Source of the DNA: Brevundimonas bacteroides DSM 4726
GTDB taxonomy: Bacteria; Pseudomonadota; Alphaproteobacteria; Caulobacterales; Caulobacteraceae
Direction of reading: 5' to 3'
Assembly: GCF_000701445.1 (NCBI RefSeq)
Contig: NZ_JNIX01000009.1
Location: 248,001-312,000, forward strand
Length of the DNA: 64,000 nt
Shown here: in pieces, positions 45,214 to 54,762 of the stretch
Layout of the letters: the number at the start of each line of letters is the position of its first letter
Position numbering within the stretch: position 1 is the stretch's first letter
Position numbers and translations under genes: made by a program
Notes under the pieces: generated by a model
Databases searched by the model: none
What the model saw: only the letters and a program-made list of their open reading frames with translations
What the model was told of the DNA's origin: nothing

Positions 45214-46146
45214 TTACTCCGGTAACATCCGGCAGCGTTCTGCCGCCGCCAGCTCCGCCCGCAGCACGCTCCTGACCGCCAGCGGCGCGTCCGTCGCAAT
45301 CACAACCGCGCCCTGCTCGAACAGGTCCCGATACTCGGACACATCCCCGTCCTCGGCATAGCGGTCGTCCAGCCGCCGCCTCGGCGCGCCGAGCGTCCCG
45401 AACTGCGCTTCCACACCCCGCTCCGCCAGCGCCTGCCACAGCGCCGGCCGCGGCTCCCGCGTGCCCGTCCACGCCAGAATCTGCGCCGGGATCAGCCCCT
45501 CCAGTCCCTCGGCATCGTTCAGACCCGCCGAGATCATCATCTCCGGCGCCATCTCCGCCACCGCGCGCGCAGTCTCCGGCGAATAGGTGATCAGGATCAC
45601 GCGATCCTCAGCCACCACGGCCCGCACCTCCTCGATCACCCGCCGCGCCAAGGCCAGCGTCGCGGCCTCATCCGCCGGCTTCAGGTCGATGGAAGCGATC
45701 ACCCCCGCCCGCCCCGCCGCGTCCAGCGCCTCCGCCAACGTCGGGGGCGGCGCGTCGATCACCGTCCCGTCCGTCGCCTCCAGCCGCGCCGCCCGCACCT
45801 GTTCGAACGTCAGCTCCGCCACCCGCCCCGCGCCCGTCGTCGTCCGCTCCAGCGTCTCGTCGTGCATCAGCACCAGCCGCCCGTCCGCCGTCAGGGCCGC
45901 GTCGATCTCCACGATCGCGCCGGGAATGGCCCGCCCGGTCGCCTCGATCGCTTGGATCGAGTTCTCCGGCTGGTCGTCCGCCGACTGCGCCCGATGCGCC
46001 GACACCATCACCCCGCCCGTCTCGCGCACGCAGTCGAAGAAGGCCGCGAGCGCGGGCGTCGGATCCGCCTCTGGCCGCACAGGCGTGGCGGCGCAGCCCG
46101 AGGCCAGCAGTGCGGCGACGGCGGTCGTGGCGAACAGACGGATCAT
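45214..46146 (-). CDS. Glycerophosphodiester phosphodiesterase family lipoprotein
   Basis: This 310-residue protein has a lipobox (LLASGC, Cys18), so it is predicted to be membrane-anchored. It has a GDPD TIM-barrel with VSAHRAQ...ENS near residue 50, [24 protein letters not shown], and SIDLKPAD. These supply the catalytic His pair and metal-binding Glu/Asp residues. It would hydrolyse glycerophosphodiesters from membrane lipids. It sits tail-to-tail with the broken gene, 5 bp apart. Confidence 0.88.
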   Translation of the reverse strand: MIRLFATTAVAALLASGCAATPVRPEADPTPALAAFFDCVRETGGVMVSAHRAQSADDQPENSIQAIEATGRAIPGAIVEIDAALTADGRLVLMHDETLERTTTGAGRVAELTFEQVRAARLEATDGTVIDAPPPTLAEALDAAGRAGVIASIDLKPADEAATLALARRVIEEVRAVVAEDRVILITYSPETARAVAEMAPEMMISAGLNDAEGLEGLIPAQILAWTGTREPRPALWQALAERGVEAQFGTLGAPRRRLDDRYAEDGDVSEYRDLFEQGAVVIATDAPLAVRSVLRAELAAAERCRMLPE

Positions 46147-46274
46147 GGAGGTCTCCAGGGCGGGCGGAGGCGTCTCTTAACGGCCACAGCGCGCCGCCGG
46201 AACCCTCCACCGCCCTTGCCGCGACGACAGCCGCGCCGCATTCTGACGATGCACGTCTGGCGGGAGCGAATCAG

Positions 46275-46916
46275 TTGCAAGACCTAGTGGGCCCGGCGCT
46301 CGGAACCCTCGCGGCTATCGCCGTGGGCGGATATCTGCTGGGCTCGATCCCGTTCGGCGTCCTGATCACCCGCGCCGCCGGGGCCGGCGACGTGCGCAAG
46401 ATCGGCTCGGGCAACATCGGCGCGACCAATGTGCTCCGCACCGGCCGCAAGGACCTGGCGCTCGCCACCCTTTTGCTGGACGCCGGCAAGGGCGCGGTCG
46501 CCCTGCTGATCGCGCGCCAGCTGTTCGGTTCCGAGGTCGCCGGCGCCATCGCGGGCGGCGCGGCCTTCCTCGGCCACCTCTTCCCCGTCTGGCTCGGCTT
46601 CAAGGGCGGCAAGGGCGTCGCCACCTTCTTCGGCCTGCTGATCGCCGCCGCCTGGCCGCTGGGGCTGATGGCCGGAGCCACCTGGCTGATCGTCGCCTTC
46701 GCCCTGCGCTACTCCTCGCTCGCCGCCCTGGTCGCGTCGGCCGCCGCGCCCATCTACGCCCTTCTGCCCCTTCCGGCGCTGGGCCTCCCCGCTGAGCAAC
46801 CGATCCTCGTCCTGGCGATCTTCACCGCCGCCCTGATCTGGGTCCGTCACCACGAGAACATCGCCCGCCTGCTCAAGGGGGCCGAGCCCCGCATCGGCGC
46901 CGCGAAGAAGGCATGA
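46275..46916 (+). CDS. plsY: Acyl-phosphate:glycerol-3-phosphate acyltransferase
   Basis: PlsY makes lysophosphatidic acid from acyl phosphate at the inner membrane. The three family motifs are clear: GSIPFG, then [14 protein letters not shown], then [15 protein letters not shown], along with about five to seven hydrophobic segments. I chose the TTG at 46275 (213 residues), which has GGGAG 8 nt upstream; a GTG at 46287 is also possible and no ATG fits. The stop overlaps dprA by 4 nt. Confidence 0.92.
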   Translation: MQDLVGPALGTLAAIAVGGYLLGSIPFGVLITRAAGAGDVRKIGSGNIGATNVLRTGRKDLALATLLLDAGKGAVALLIARQLFGSEVAGAIAGGAAFLGHLFPVWLGFKGGKGVATFFGLLIAAAWPLGLMAGATWLIVAFALRYSSLAALVASAAAPIYALLPLPALGLPAEQPILVLAIFTAALIWVRHHENIARLLKGAEPRIGAAKKA

Positions 46917-48001
46917 GCCTCAGCCCGGCCGAGCGGTTCGCCCGGCTGCGGCTCGCCCGCACCGACCGCGTCGGCCCCGTCTCCTTCCGCCAGCTCCTCC
47001 AACGCTTCAGCTCGGCCGAGCGCGCGCTCGACGCCCTGCCCGACCTCGTCAGGAAGGGCGGCGGCCACGGCTTCGCCCTCCCGCCGGTCGAGCGCATCGA
47101 GGCCGAACTCGCCGCCGCCGACCGCATCGGCGCCCGCCTCATCGTTCTGGGCGACCCAGAGCACCCGCCACGGCTCGCCGCGCTCGACCCGCCCCCGCCC
47201 GTCCTCTGGGTCCGAGGCGACGCCAGCCTGCTGGCCAAGGACTCCGTCGCCATCGTCGGCGCCCGCATCGCCTCCGCCGGCGGCCAGCGCATCGCCCGCG
47301 GTCTGGCCCAGCAGCTCGGCGAGGTCGGCTTCGTCGTCGTCTCTGGCCTGGCGCGCGGCATCGACGCCGCCGCCCACGCCGGATCGCTCCCGACTGGGAC
47401 GGTCGCCGTCCTCGGCGGCGGCGTGGACGACGTCTATCCGCCCGACAACGCCGCCCTCTACGACCAGATCGTCGACCAGGGCGCCGTCGTCTCAGAAAGC
47501 CCCATGGGCGCCCGCGCCCAGGCCCGCGACTTCCCGCGCCGCAACCGTATCATCTCGGGCCTGTCACGCGGCGTCATCGTGGTCGAGGCCGAGATCCGGT
47601 CCGGCTCCCTCATCACCGCCCGCCTCGCCAATGAACAGGGCCGAGAGGTCTTCGCCGTCCCAGGCTCGCCGCTGGACCCGCGCTCCAAGGGCCCCAACGA
47701 GCTCCTGCGTCAGGGGGCTCACATCTGCGAGGGCATAGACGACGTGATTCGCGGCCTGGAGACCCTGCGCACCCTCGCCGAGCCGCCCGTCGACAATCCT
47801 TTCGACGCCTGCGCCCCCGACGGAGAGCCCGACGCGGCCTTCCTCGACCGCGTCGCCGCCCTGCTGTCGCCTACGCCGACGCCGCGCGACGAGATCGCCC
47901 GTGCGCTCAACGTCCCCGTTGCCGACGTCGCCGCCGCCCTGCTGGAGCTCAGCCTTATGGGCCGCGCCACCCTGCTCCCCGGCGCTCTCGCTTCAACTTA
48001 G
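46913..48001 (+). CDS. dprA: DNA processing protein A
   Basis: DprA loads RecA on incoming single-stranded DNA during transformation. The 362-residue protein has an N-terminal SAM/HhH-like region, the Rossmann-like DprA core ([15 protein letters not shown], then [13 protein letters not shown] and [25 protein letters not shown]) and a C-terminal winged-helix DprA_WH domain. It overlaps plsY by 4 nt, and its stop shares bases with the convergent small gene. Confidence 0.95.
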   Translation: MSLSPAERFARLRLARTDRVGPVSFRQLLQRFSSAERALDALPDLVRKGGGHGFALPPVERIEAELAAADRIGARLIVLGDPEHPPRLAALDPPPPVLWVRGDASLLAKDSVAIVGARIASAGGQRIARGLAQQLGEVGFVVVSGLARGIDAAAHAGSLPTGTVAVLGGGVDDVYPPDNAALYDQIVDQGAVVSESPMGARAQARDFPRRNRIISGLSRGVIVVEAEIRSGSLITARLANEQGREVFAVPGSPLDPRSKGPNELLRQGAHICEGIDDVIRGLETLRTLAEPPVDNPFDACAPDGEPDAAFLDRVAALLSPTPTPRDEIARALNVPVADVAAALLELSLMGRATLLPGALAST

Positions 48002-48240
48002 GCTATGTGGCGCCGGGCGACCGGGTCCAGGTCCACCCGCAAGGCCGGAGCCGTTCCGGCTGCCCTCGCCGCCGCCGCATCCAGCAACAGCCCCAGGTCC
48101 TCGTCGCCATCCCACCGCGCCATCTGCGCCAGCTCGACGGCCATCGCGCCGATGTACTCTCGCACTGGGTACTCGCGACGCTCGCTCTCCTCGGGCCGGT
48201 GCGACTTCGACCGGTCGATGGACTGGGACGGAATGGTCAT
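47998..48240 (-). CDS. Small conserved-looking hypothetical protein
   Basis: The 80-residue protein (from the ATG at 48240) has REYIGAMAVELAQMARWDGDEDLGLLLDAAAARA, a helical hairpin followed by a short tail. I favour this start over one 13 codons upstream because the extension has no coding character. Its TAA overlaps the dprA TAG (TTAG, 47998-48001). Function unknown. Confidence 0.6.
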   Translation of the reverse strand: MTIPSQSIDRSKSHRPEESERREYPVREYIGAMAVELAQMARWDGDEDLGLLLDAAAARAAGTAPALRVDLDPVARRHIA

Positions 48241-48382
48241 GGCGAGGCCCTTCGCTGGGGTGACGCCGCAGATGACCACAACTTAAGCCTGTTTGGCAAC
48301 CATAAGGCGAATTGTCTCGTCCGATTGACAGACGCCGCCTGCCCAACCACGTTCGCCGCCCCTCCCCTCAGACTGAGCCGTA

Positions 48383-51010
48383 ATGAATCTCGTCATCGTC
48401 GAGAGCCCCGCCAAGGCCAAGACCATCAACAAATACCTCGGCTCGGGCTACGAGGTGCTCGCCTCCTACGGCCACATCCGCGACCTCCCTTCCAGGGACG
48501 GCTCGGTCAAGCCGGACGAGGATTTCGCCATGGACTGGGAGGTCGATCCCAAGGCCTCCAAGCGGATGTCCGAGATCGCCGAGGCCGCCAAGCGCGCCGA
48601 CCGCCTGATCCTGGCCACCGACCCCGACCGCGAGGGCGAGGCGATCAGCTGGCACGTGCTGGATGTGCTGAACAAGAAGCGCGCGCTCAAGGACACTCCG
48701 GTCGAGCGCGTTACCTTCAACGCCATCACCAAGTCCGCCGTGCTCGACGCCATGGCCGCCCCGCGCCAGATCGACATGGAGCTGGTCGAGGCCTACCTGG
48801 CGCGCCGCGCGCTCGACTATCTGGTCGGCTTCACCCTTTCGCCCGTGCTGTGGAGGAAGCTCCCCGGCGCCCGCTCGGCCGGCCGCGTCCAGTCCGTGGC
48901 GCTGCGCATCGTCGTCGACCGCGAGCTTGAGATCGAACGCTTCCGGCCCCAGGAATACTGGTCGATCGAGGCCGACCTCGCCGCCGACAGCCCGCCCTTC
49001 ACCGCCCGCCTGGTCAAGCACGCCGGCAAGCGCGTCCAGCGCCTCGACATAAAGGACGAGTCGACCGCGAACGCCGCCCGCGCCGCCATCCAGACCGGCG
49101 ACTTCACCATCAGGTCGATCGAGAAGAAGCCGGTCCGCCGCTTCCCCTCGCCGCCCTTCACCACCTCAACCCTGCAACAGGAGGCGGCGAGGAAGCTCGG
49201 CTTCGACGCCCAGCGCACCATGCGCGCGGCCCAGAAGCTGTACGAAGGCGTCGACGAAACGGGCGGCCTGATCACCTACATGCGGACCGACGGCGTCCAG
49301 ACCACGCCCGAAGGCATCGCCCAGGCCCGCGAGGTCATCGGCGAGGTCTTCGGCCCGGCCTTCGTCCCGGCGGAACCCAAGTATTACAAGTCCAAGGCCA
49401 AGAATGCTCAGGAGGCGCACGAGGCGATCCGGCCGACCAACATCGCGCGCCGCCCCGAGAGCCTGCGCCTCGAATCCGACCTCCAGCGCCTCTACGAACT
49501 GATCTGGAAGCGCATGGTGGCCTCCCAGATGGAGGCCGCGCGCCTGGACCGCACGACGGTCGAGATCGAGACGCCCGACGGCCAGACCGGCCTGCGCGCC
49601 ACCGGCCAGGTCGTTACCTTCGACGGCTTCCTCGCCGTCTATGAGGAAGGCCGCGACGAGAAGCAGAAGGGCGCCGAATCCGAGGAAGACGACGACACGG
49701 CCCGCCTCCCCGCCCTGAAAGAAGGCGCCAAGGCCAAGGTCGAAGCCATTCGTTCCGAACAACATTTCACCGAGCCGCCCCCGCGCTATTCGGAAGCGAC
49801 GCTGGTCAAGAAGCTCGAGGAGCTCGGCATCGGCCGACCCTCGACCTATGCCTCCATCCTGACGACGCTGCGCGACCGCGGCTATGTCCGCATGGACAAG
49901 AACCGCTTCATCCCTGAGGACAACGGCCGCCTGGTCACCGCCTTCCTGGAGCAGTTCTTCGGCCAGTGGGTCGAGTACGACTTCACCGCTGCGCTGGAGA
50001 CCCAGCTGGACGAGGTCTCGGCCGGCGACATGGACTGGAAGGCGCTGCTGCGCGACTTCTGGTCCAAGCTGAAGCCCGCGACCGCCACCGTGCTGGAACG
50101 CCAGGGCGTGATCGACGAGCTCGACACCGCCATCGGCCCCTTCCTGTTCCCTGACAAGGGCGATAGGTCGGATCCGCGCCTGTGCCCGCTGTGCAAACAG
50201 GGCCGGCTGCACCTGAAGGCCAGCTTCAAGATGAAGTCATCCTTCATCGGCTGCTCGCGCTATCCGGACTGCCGCTACACGCGCGGCTTCGGCGCGGGCG
50301 AAAATGCGGGCGAGGAGACCGGCGGCGACCGCGACCTGGGCGTCGATCCGGAAACCGGCCAGCCGGTGTCACTTAAGATCGGCCGCTTCGGCCCCTATGT
50401 CGAAACGCCCGTACCCGGCGAGGACAAGCCCAAGCGCTCCTCCCTTCCCAAGGGCTGGTCGCCCGCGACCCTGACGCTGGAACAGGCCTCGCGCCTGCTG
50501 TCCCTGCCCCGGCCCGTCGGCGACCACCCCGAGGACGGCAAGCCCATCACGGCGGGCCTCGGCCGCTACGGTCCCTTCATCCTCCATGCCGGGACCTACG
50601 CCAATGTCGCGGATATCGAAGAGGTTTTCGAGATCGGCCTGAATCGCGCGGTCGTGCTGCTCGCCGAGAAACGCGCGGGCGGCTTCAAGGGGCGCGGTGC
50701 CGCGACCGCCCCGCTGAAGGACCTGGGCGCCCACCCGGAAACGGGCGAACCCGTCCACGTCATGGCCGGCCGCTTCGGCCCCTATGTGAAGTCCGGCAAG
50801 GTCAACGCCACGATCCCCAAGGGCACGGCCCCTGAGGACATGACGCTCGAGATCGCGCTGCCTCTCCTCGCCGCCCGCGCCGCCGCCGCCCCCGCCCAGG
50901 GCAAGAAGGCTCCGGCGAAGAAAGCCGGCGCCGCCAAGAAGCCTGCGGCGAAGAAGGCGGCTGGGGCAAAAAAGGCGATGGCGAAGAAAAGGGCGACGGT
51001 AAAGACGTAG
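48383..51010 (+). CDS. topA: DNA topoisomerase I
   Basis: TopA relaxes negative supercoils through a 5'-phosphotyrosine intermediate. The 875-residue protein has an N-terminal Toprim domain (VIVESPAKAKTINKYLG, ATDPDREGEAISWH), the active-site Tyr in GLITYMRTDG, and a C-terminal zinc ribbon (CPLCKQG...CSRYPDC). TOPRIM_C repeats follow (KIGRFGPYVE, GLGRYGPFI, MAGRFGPYVK). The last 40 residues are an Ala/Lys-rich, histone-H1-like tail typical of this lineage. Confidence 0.97.
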   Translation: MNLVIVESPAKAKTINKYLGSGYEVLASYGHIRDLPSRDGSVKPDEDFAMDWEVDPKASKRMSEIAEAAKRADRLILATDPDREGEAISWHVLDVLNKKRALKDTPVERVTFNAITKSAVLDAMAAPRQIDMELVEAYLARRALDYLVGFTLSPVLWRKLPGARSAGRVQSVALRIVVDRELEIERFRPQEYWSIEADLAADSPPFTARLVKHAGKRVQRLDIKDESTANAARAAIQTGDFTIRSIEKKPVRRFPSPPFTTSTLQQEAARKLGFDAQRTMRAAQKLYEGVDETGGLITYMRTDGVQTTPEGIAQAREVIGEVFGPAFVPAEPKYYKSKAKNAQEAHEAIRPTNIARRPESLRLESDLQRLYELIWKRMVASQMEAARLDRTTVEIETPDGQTGLRATGQVVTFDGFLAVYEEGRDEKQKGAESEEDDDTARLPALKEGAKAKVEAIRSEQHFTEPPPRYSEATLVKKLEELGIGRPSTYASILTTLRDRGYVRMDKNRFIPEDNGRLVTAFLEQFFGQWVEYDFTAALETQLDEVSAGDMDWKALLRDFWSKLKPATATVLERQGVIDELDTAIGPFLFPDKGDRSDPRLCPLCKQGRLHLKASFKMKSSFIGCSRYPDCRYTRGFGAGENAGEETGGDRDLGVDPETGQPVSLKIGRFGPYVETPVPGEDKPKRSSLPKGWSPATLTLEQASRLLSLPRPVGDHPEDGKPITAGLGRYGPFILHAGTYANVADIEEVFEIGLNRAVVLLAEKRAGGFKGRGAATAPLKDLGAHPETGEPVHVMAGRFGPYVKSGKVNATIPKGTAPEDMTLEIALPLLAARAAAAPAQGKKAPAKKAGAAKKPAAKKAAGAKKAMAKKRATVKT

Positions 51011-51061
51011 CCCTTCTCCAAGAAGGCGAAGCTTGTCCAACTGTCGGCTCACGCTTCATGT

Positions 51062-51253
51062 CCTTCTCCCCTTGCGGGTCGGCGAAGGATCGCATGCGAT
51101 CCGAGGAGGGGTGGCAGCCGAAGGCTGACGGATGAGGGGTGAAACTCGGTGAGCGGAATATCTGGCGCGGTCGATGGTTCGCCGGCGCCGTCGCGTGTCA
51201 CCCCTCATCCGACCTCGCTGCGCTCGGCCACCTTCTCCCGCAAGGGGAGAAGG
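51062..51253. repeat. Composite inverted-repeat element
   Basis: CCTTCTCCCCTTGCGGG (51062-51078) is repeated perfectly inverted at 51237-51253. GGATGAGGGGTGA (51130-51142) is inverted at 51198-51210. Inside are the perfect palindrome GGATCGCATGCGATCC (51087-51102) and, on the right, a CCTTCTCCC/GGGAGAAGG hairpin. This resembles dispersed intergenic repeats common in alphaproteobacteria rather than an insertion sequence, as no transposase is present. Confidence 0.7.
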
Positions 51254-51869
51254 GAAGTCGCATGCCATTTTTCTCAATCATCCAAACTCGCCCGGATTTC
51301 CTCAACGAATCCAGCGCCCGTCGCCTTTGAGAGCCCGCGAACGCGCCCTCATATCCAGTCCCCTTAAAATCGGCCCCGTCCCGTCGCGAGGGGAAGGCGT
51401 CCTGGGCCCAGGACCCGGACGCGCGACGGGGCGCGATCGAAGCGGGGGATGGCCGGGCGACCGGCTGTCACAGCGCGTCGTTCACGGCCACGCTCCCTTT
51501 TCCGGCTGGAGGCTGGGACTGTGGACATCGGGTCGGGGCGGCGCGGGATTGTCCGCGGGGCTGAAACCGCGGAGCCCGGAGGGACCTGAGACCCTCCGCC
51601 CGCCGTGGGCCTCGGTTGGAAAAGGGTCTAAGCGGCGCAAAGGTTCGGGGTCGACAAGACACAAACCCGACAGGTCGCACGAAGCCCGCGTCCGACTGCT
51701 CACGAGCACCGATCGCGACGGAGCCTCGGCGCGAGCCGAAAAACATCTCTGGTCCCCGTAACGCGAAAGCAGGGGGCCCCATCGGTTCCGGGCGACCGCC
51801 CAGGCTCCGTCGCTTCCCCATCCCGTTCACAGCGGAAGAACGATGAGGCGTGTGCGATCACGGCAGACT
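51254..51869. other. Gene-free, hairpin-rich intergenic region
   Basis: I see no convincing gene here on either strand; the frames are short, Arg/Pro-rich and start without ribosome sites. Five hairpins stand out. There is a nested one with outer stem 51380-51388/51421-51429 and inner palindrome GTCCTGGGCCCAGGAC (51399-51414). Others are CCGCGG 51553-51558/51567-51572, CGGAGGG 51577-51583 with 51592-51598, TCGGC 51726-51730/51735-51739, and GGTCCCC 51751-51757 with 51772-51778. A structured RNA is possible. Confidence 0.45.
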
Positions 51870-51884
51870 GTTCTTGCTTTGTTC
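51870..51884 (+). promoter_or_regulatory. LexA (SOS) box upstream of the radical SAM gene
   Basis: GTTCTTGCTTTGTTC is an exact GTTC-N7-GTTC direct repeat, the established LexA operator of alphaproteobacteria. It lies 23 bp before the start codon, where bound LexA would block transcription. Confidence 0.75.
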
Positions 51885-51907
51885 CGTTTTCCCGCTATCC
51901 TGATCTC

Positions 51908-52984
51908 ATGTCCCCCACCCCCTTGCCGACGAAAGGCCGAGGCGCCTGCTCCAACGCCACGGGGCGGTACGAACCCACCACGACCGAGGCCTTCGACGAC
52001 GGCTGGACCTCCGACGACGAACCGGCGGCCCAGATCCGCACCGCCCTGACGCCCGAACACGCCCGGACGATCATCGCGAAAAACACCAGTCCGGACATTG
52101 GCTTCGACCGGTCCATCAACCCCTACAAAGGCTGCGAACATGGATGCATCTACTGCTACGCCCGTCCGTCCCATGCCTGGATGGGCCTATCCCCGGGCCT
52201 GGATTTCGAGAGCCGGATCTTCTTCAAGCCCGAGGCCCCGCGTCTCCTGGAACAGGAGCTCTCGGCCCGCCGCTACGTCTGCAAGCGCATCCACATCGGC
52301 GGCAACACCGACCCGTACCAGCCGGTCGAGCGCGAACTGAAATCCACGCGGGGCATCCTCGAGGTCTGCCGCCGATTCAAACAGCCCTTCTCCATCATCA
52401 CCAAATCCAATCTGATCACCCGCGATGTGGACATCCTTGGGCCGATGGGCCGCGACCGTCTGGCCAGCGCCTTCGTCTCGATCACGACGCTGGATCGCAA
52501 GCTCGCCCGCGCCATGGAGCCCCGCGCCTCGACGCCCGCAAGACGTCTGGAGGCCATAAGCCGCCTCGCCGAGGCGGGCGTTCCGGTCGGCGTGGGATTC
52601 GCCCCTGTCATCCCCGGCCTGAACGACCACGAACTGGAAGCCGTGCTGGAAGCAGCCGCCAAGGCCGGCGCCACGACCGCCATGTACGTGACGCTCCGCC
52701 TGCCGCTGGAGATCAAGGACCTGTTCCGCGAGTGGCTGGCCGACGCCCGGCCCGACCGCGCCGCCCGCGTCATGTCCCTGGTCCGCCAGACGCGAGGGGG
52801 CAAGGACTACGATCCCGACTGGTCCCAGCGCATGAAGGGCTCCGGCCCCGTCGCCGACCTGATCGGCGCCCGCTTCAAGGCCGCGATCAAGCGCTACGGC
52901 CTGGACGGCCCTCGCCACGACCTCGACGTCACGAAGTTCCGCGTCCCCGCCGACGCCCGGCCCCAGCTGGAGCTGTTCGCCTGA
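51908..52984 (+). CDS. PA0069 family radical SAM protein
   Basis: This 358-residue radical SAM enzyme has its 4Fe-4S cysteines at 76, 80 and 83 (CEHGCIYC), followed by HIGGNTDPYQPVE, SIITKSNLITRD and a late VPVGVGFAPVIPGLND. The family is distantly related to spore photoproduct lyase, but its reaction is unknown. The LexA box immediately upstream suggests induction after DNA damage, which would fit a role in repairing damaged nucleic acid. Confidence 0.88.
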   Translation: MSPTPLPTKGRGACSNATGRYEPTTTEAFDDGWTSDDEPAAQIRTALTPEHARTIIAKNTSPDIGFDRSINPYKGCEHGCIYCYARPSHAWMGLSPGLDFESRIFFKPEAPRLLEQELSARRYVCKRIHIGGNTDPYQPVERELKSTRGILEVCRRFKQPFSIITKSNLITRDVDILGPMGRDRLASAFVSITTLDRKLARAMEPRASTPARRLEAISRLAEAGVPVGVGFAPVIPGLNDHELEAVLEAAAKAGATTAMYVTLRLPLEIKDLFREWLADARPDRAARVMSLVRQTRGGKDYDPDWSQRMKGSGPVADLIGARFKAAIKRYGLDGPRHDLDVTKFRVPADARPQLELFA

Positions 52985-52988
52985 CGGC

Positions 52989-53378
52989 TCAGACCGCGCC
53001 TTCCACCAGCGCCCGCCACGTCGGATCGGTGTCGTCCACAAGATCGACGTCCTCCATCAGGGCCACCACCCCCTCCCCGTCCGGCAGGATCAGGCCCAGA
53101 ACCTCCATCTCCTCATCGTCGGGCCCGACATGGCGCTCGGCCTGCACCGCGATCGCCGCCTGCTCGCCGTCCTCGTCCCACCAGATCACCGGCTGGGGCA
53201 GCTCCATCTCGATCGGCCGGGCGTCCTCCGTGTCGCTCAGGGCGAACACCGCCCGCTTGGCCTGGACATCGTCCAGCATCGCCACCCGACCGGTGAACGG
53301 CGCCAGCCGCCGCCAGTCGTCGACGTCGAACCCGCCGCCATCCTCGCCGAAGTCCGGCTCTCGCTCGTCCATCGTCAT
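52989..53378 (-). CDS. Hypothetical acidic protein coupled to the RNA methyltransferase gene
   Basis: The 129-residue protein starts MTMDEREPDFGEDGGG and is strongly acidic. It has a core DDWRRLAPFTGRVAMLDDV and a beta-rich second half (RPIEMELPQPVIWWDEDG). It has no signal peptide or membrane segment. The ATG at 53378 overlaps the methyltransferase stop by 4 nt, so it may be a partner of that enzyme. No family recognised. Confidence 0.65.
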   Translation of the reverse strand: MTMDEREPDFGEDGGGFDVDDWRRLAPFTGRVAMLDDVQAKRAVFALSDTEDARPIEMELPQPVIWWDEDGEQAAIAVQAERHVGPDDEEMEVLGLILPDGEGVVALMEDVDLVDDTDPTWRALVEGAV

Positions 53379-54619
53379 CTCCGGAACACCCCGACCAGCT
53401 CGACATGGCTGGACCACAGGAACTGGTCGACCGGCGTCACCCGCTCCAGCCGAAAGCCCGCGTCGATCAGCACTCGCGCATCCCGCGCAAACGTCACCGG
53501 ATTGCACGACACGCCCACCAGGACGCCCGCCTTCGTCCCTCCGATCTGCGCCGTCTGCTCGATGGCCCCGGCCCGCGGCGGATCGAACACGATGGCTTCG
53601 CATCCCTTCAGGTCGAACGGCGTCAGCGGCCTGCGGAACAAATCCCGCGCCTCGGCCGTGATCGGCTTGATGCCCGACGCCGTCGCGATGCCAGCCTTCA
53701 GCGCCGCAATGCCTGCCGCCGAAGCATCGGCCGCGACCACGCTCGCCACGGTCGCCAGCGGAAAGGTGAACGTCCCCGCCCCGCAGAACAGGTCGGCGAC
53801 CTTCTTCGCCCCCCGCACCGCGTCCACCGCCCGCGAAACCATCGCCGTCTCCGCCTCCGGCACGGCCTGCAGGAACCCGCCCGCCGGCAAGGGCACGGTC
53901 GCCGGCCCAAACGCCACGCGAGGCTGCCGCGCCATCACCAGCGTCTCCCCCGCCAGCGACAGCCGCGCCAGCTCGGCTTCCGCCGCCGCCCGCACGGCCT
54001 GCGCCCGTCGGTCCGCCGACAGCCCGCCCGAGCGCCGCTCCACCCCCGTCACATCGACGTCCAGCCCATCCAGCGTCCAGGTCACATGCAGCGTCGGCGC
54101 CGACTTCGGATGCTCCAGAAAGGCTGCCGCGACCTTCGCCAGCGCCGGAAGCGCCCGCACCAGCCGGGGATCGGCGACCGGACATTCGCGGACCTCGACC
54201 AGCCGCCAGGACTTGCGCGCCTTGAACCCAAGCACGACCCGCCCGTCCGCGAGCCTTCGCGCATGTAACGCCAGCCGCCGCCGCGTCCCGGCGGGCACGG
54301 CCACGGTCGCCTCGACCTCCGTCTCGATCCGCTCCCGCGCCAGGGCGGCGACGACCTGCTCCCGCTTCCACGCCAGATACGGCCCGCTCGCCCAATGCTG
54401 CAGCGAACACCCGCCACAGTCGCCGTAATGGGCCGAAACCGGCGTCACCCGATCCGGACTGGCCTCGACGAGCTCGCCGCCCTCCAGCCGCCCGTCCCGC
54501 ACCTCGCCCCGCACCACCTCGCCCGGCAGGGTCAGGGGCGCGAACACCGGCCCGGCGGGCGTCTCGGCCACACCGTCGCCCTGCCCGGCCACGCGGGCGA
54601 TCGTCAGGATCGTCGTCAT
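53375..54619 (-). CDS. Class I SAM-dependent RNA methyltransferase (RumA/TrmA family)
   Basis: This 414-residue enzyme is probably an rRNA or tRNA 5-methyluridine methyltransferase. An N-terminal TRAM-like domain is followed by an Fe-S cluster motif (DCGGCSLQH with a later REC). The SAM-binding motif is VADLFCGAGTFTFPLA, and the catalytic Cys lies in VSCNPVTFARD with FDPPRAG before it. Sequence alone does not distinguish the target U positions. Confidence 0.9.
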   Translation of the reverse strand: MTTILTIARVAGQGDGVAETPAGPVFAPLTLPGEVVRGEVRDGRLEGGELVEASPDRVTPVSAHYGDCGGCSLQHWASGPYLAWKREQVVAALARERIETEVEATVAVPAGTRRRLALHARRLADGRVVLGFKARKSWRLVEVRECPVADPRLVRALPALAKVAAAFLEHPKSAPTLHVTWTLDGLDVDVTGVERRSGGLSADRRAQAVRAAAEAELARLSLAGETLVMARQPRVAFGPATVPLPAGGFLQAVPEAETAMVSRAVDAVRGAKKVADLFCGAGTFTFPLATVASVVAADASAAGIAALKAGIATASGIKPITAEARDLFRRPLTPFDLKGCEAIVFDPPRAGAIEQTAQIGGTKAGVLVGVSCNPVTFARDARVLIDAGFRLERVTPVDQFLWSSHVELVGVFRR

Positions 54620-54762
54620 CGCCGGTCTCTAGCCCGCCCGGCCCGCCCGCGAAACATAAACGAAGATGAACGCCCCGATCAAAGCCGGTTCAGGTTGCGG
54701 GCTCTAGAACCGCTCTCAACAGACGCCGGATGTCCCGGTGTCGGAACAGGGGAGAGCTTCCC

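Noticed and set aside
51174..51830. Protein-coding frames of 120-195 codons in the topA-radical SAM gap
   Set aside because: They are Arg/Pro-rich with no domain or ribosome site, overlap the repeat and hairpins, and conflict with each other on both strands.
51380..51840. RNase P RNA, tmRNA or SRP RNA
   Set aside because: None of the conserved blocks is present: no GAGGAAAGTCC of RNase P, no tag-peptide frame of tmRNA, no SRP tetraloop domain.
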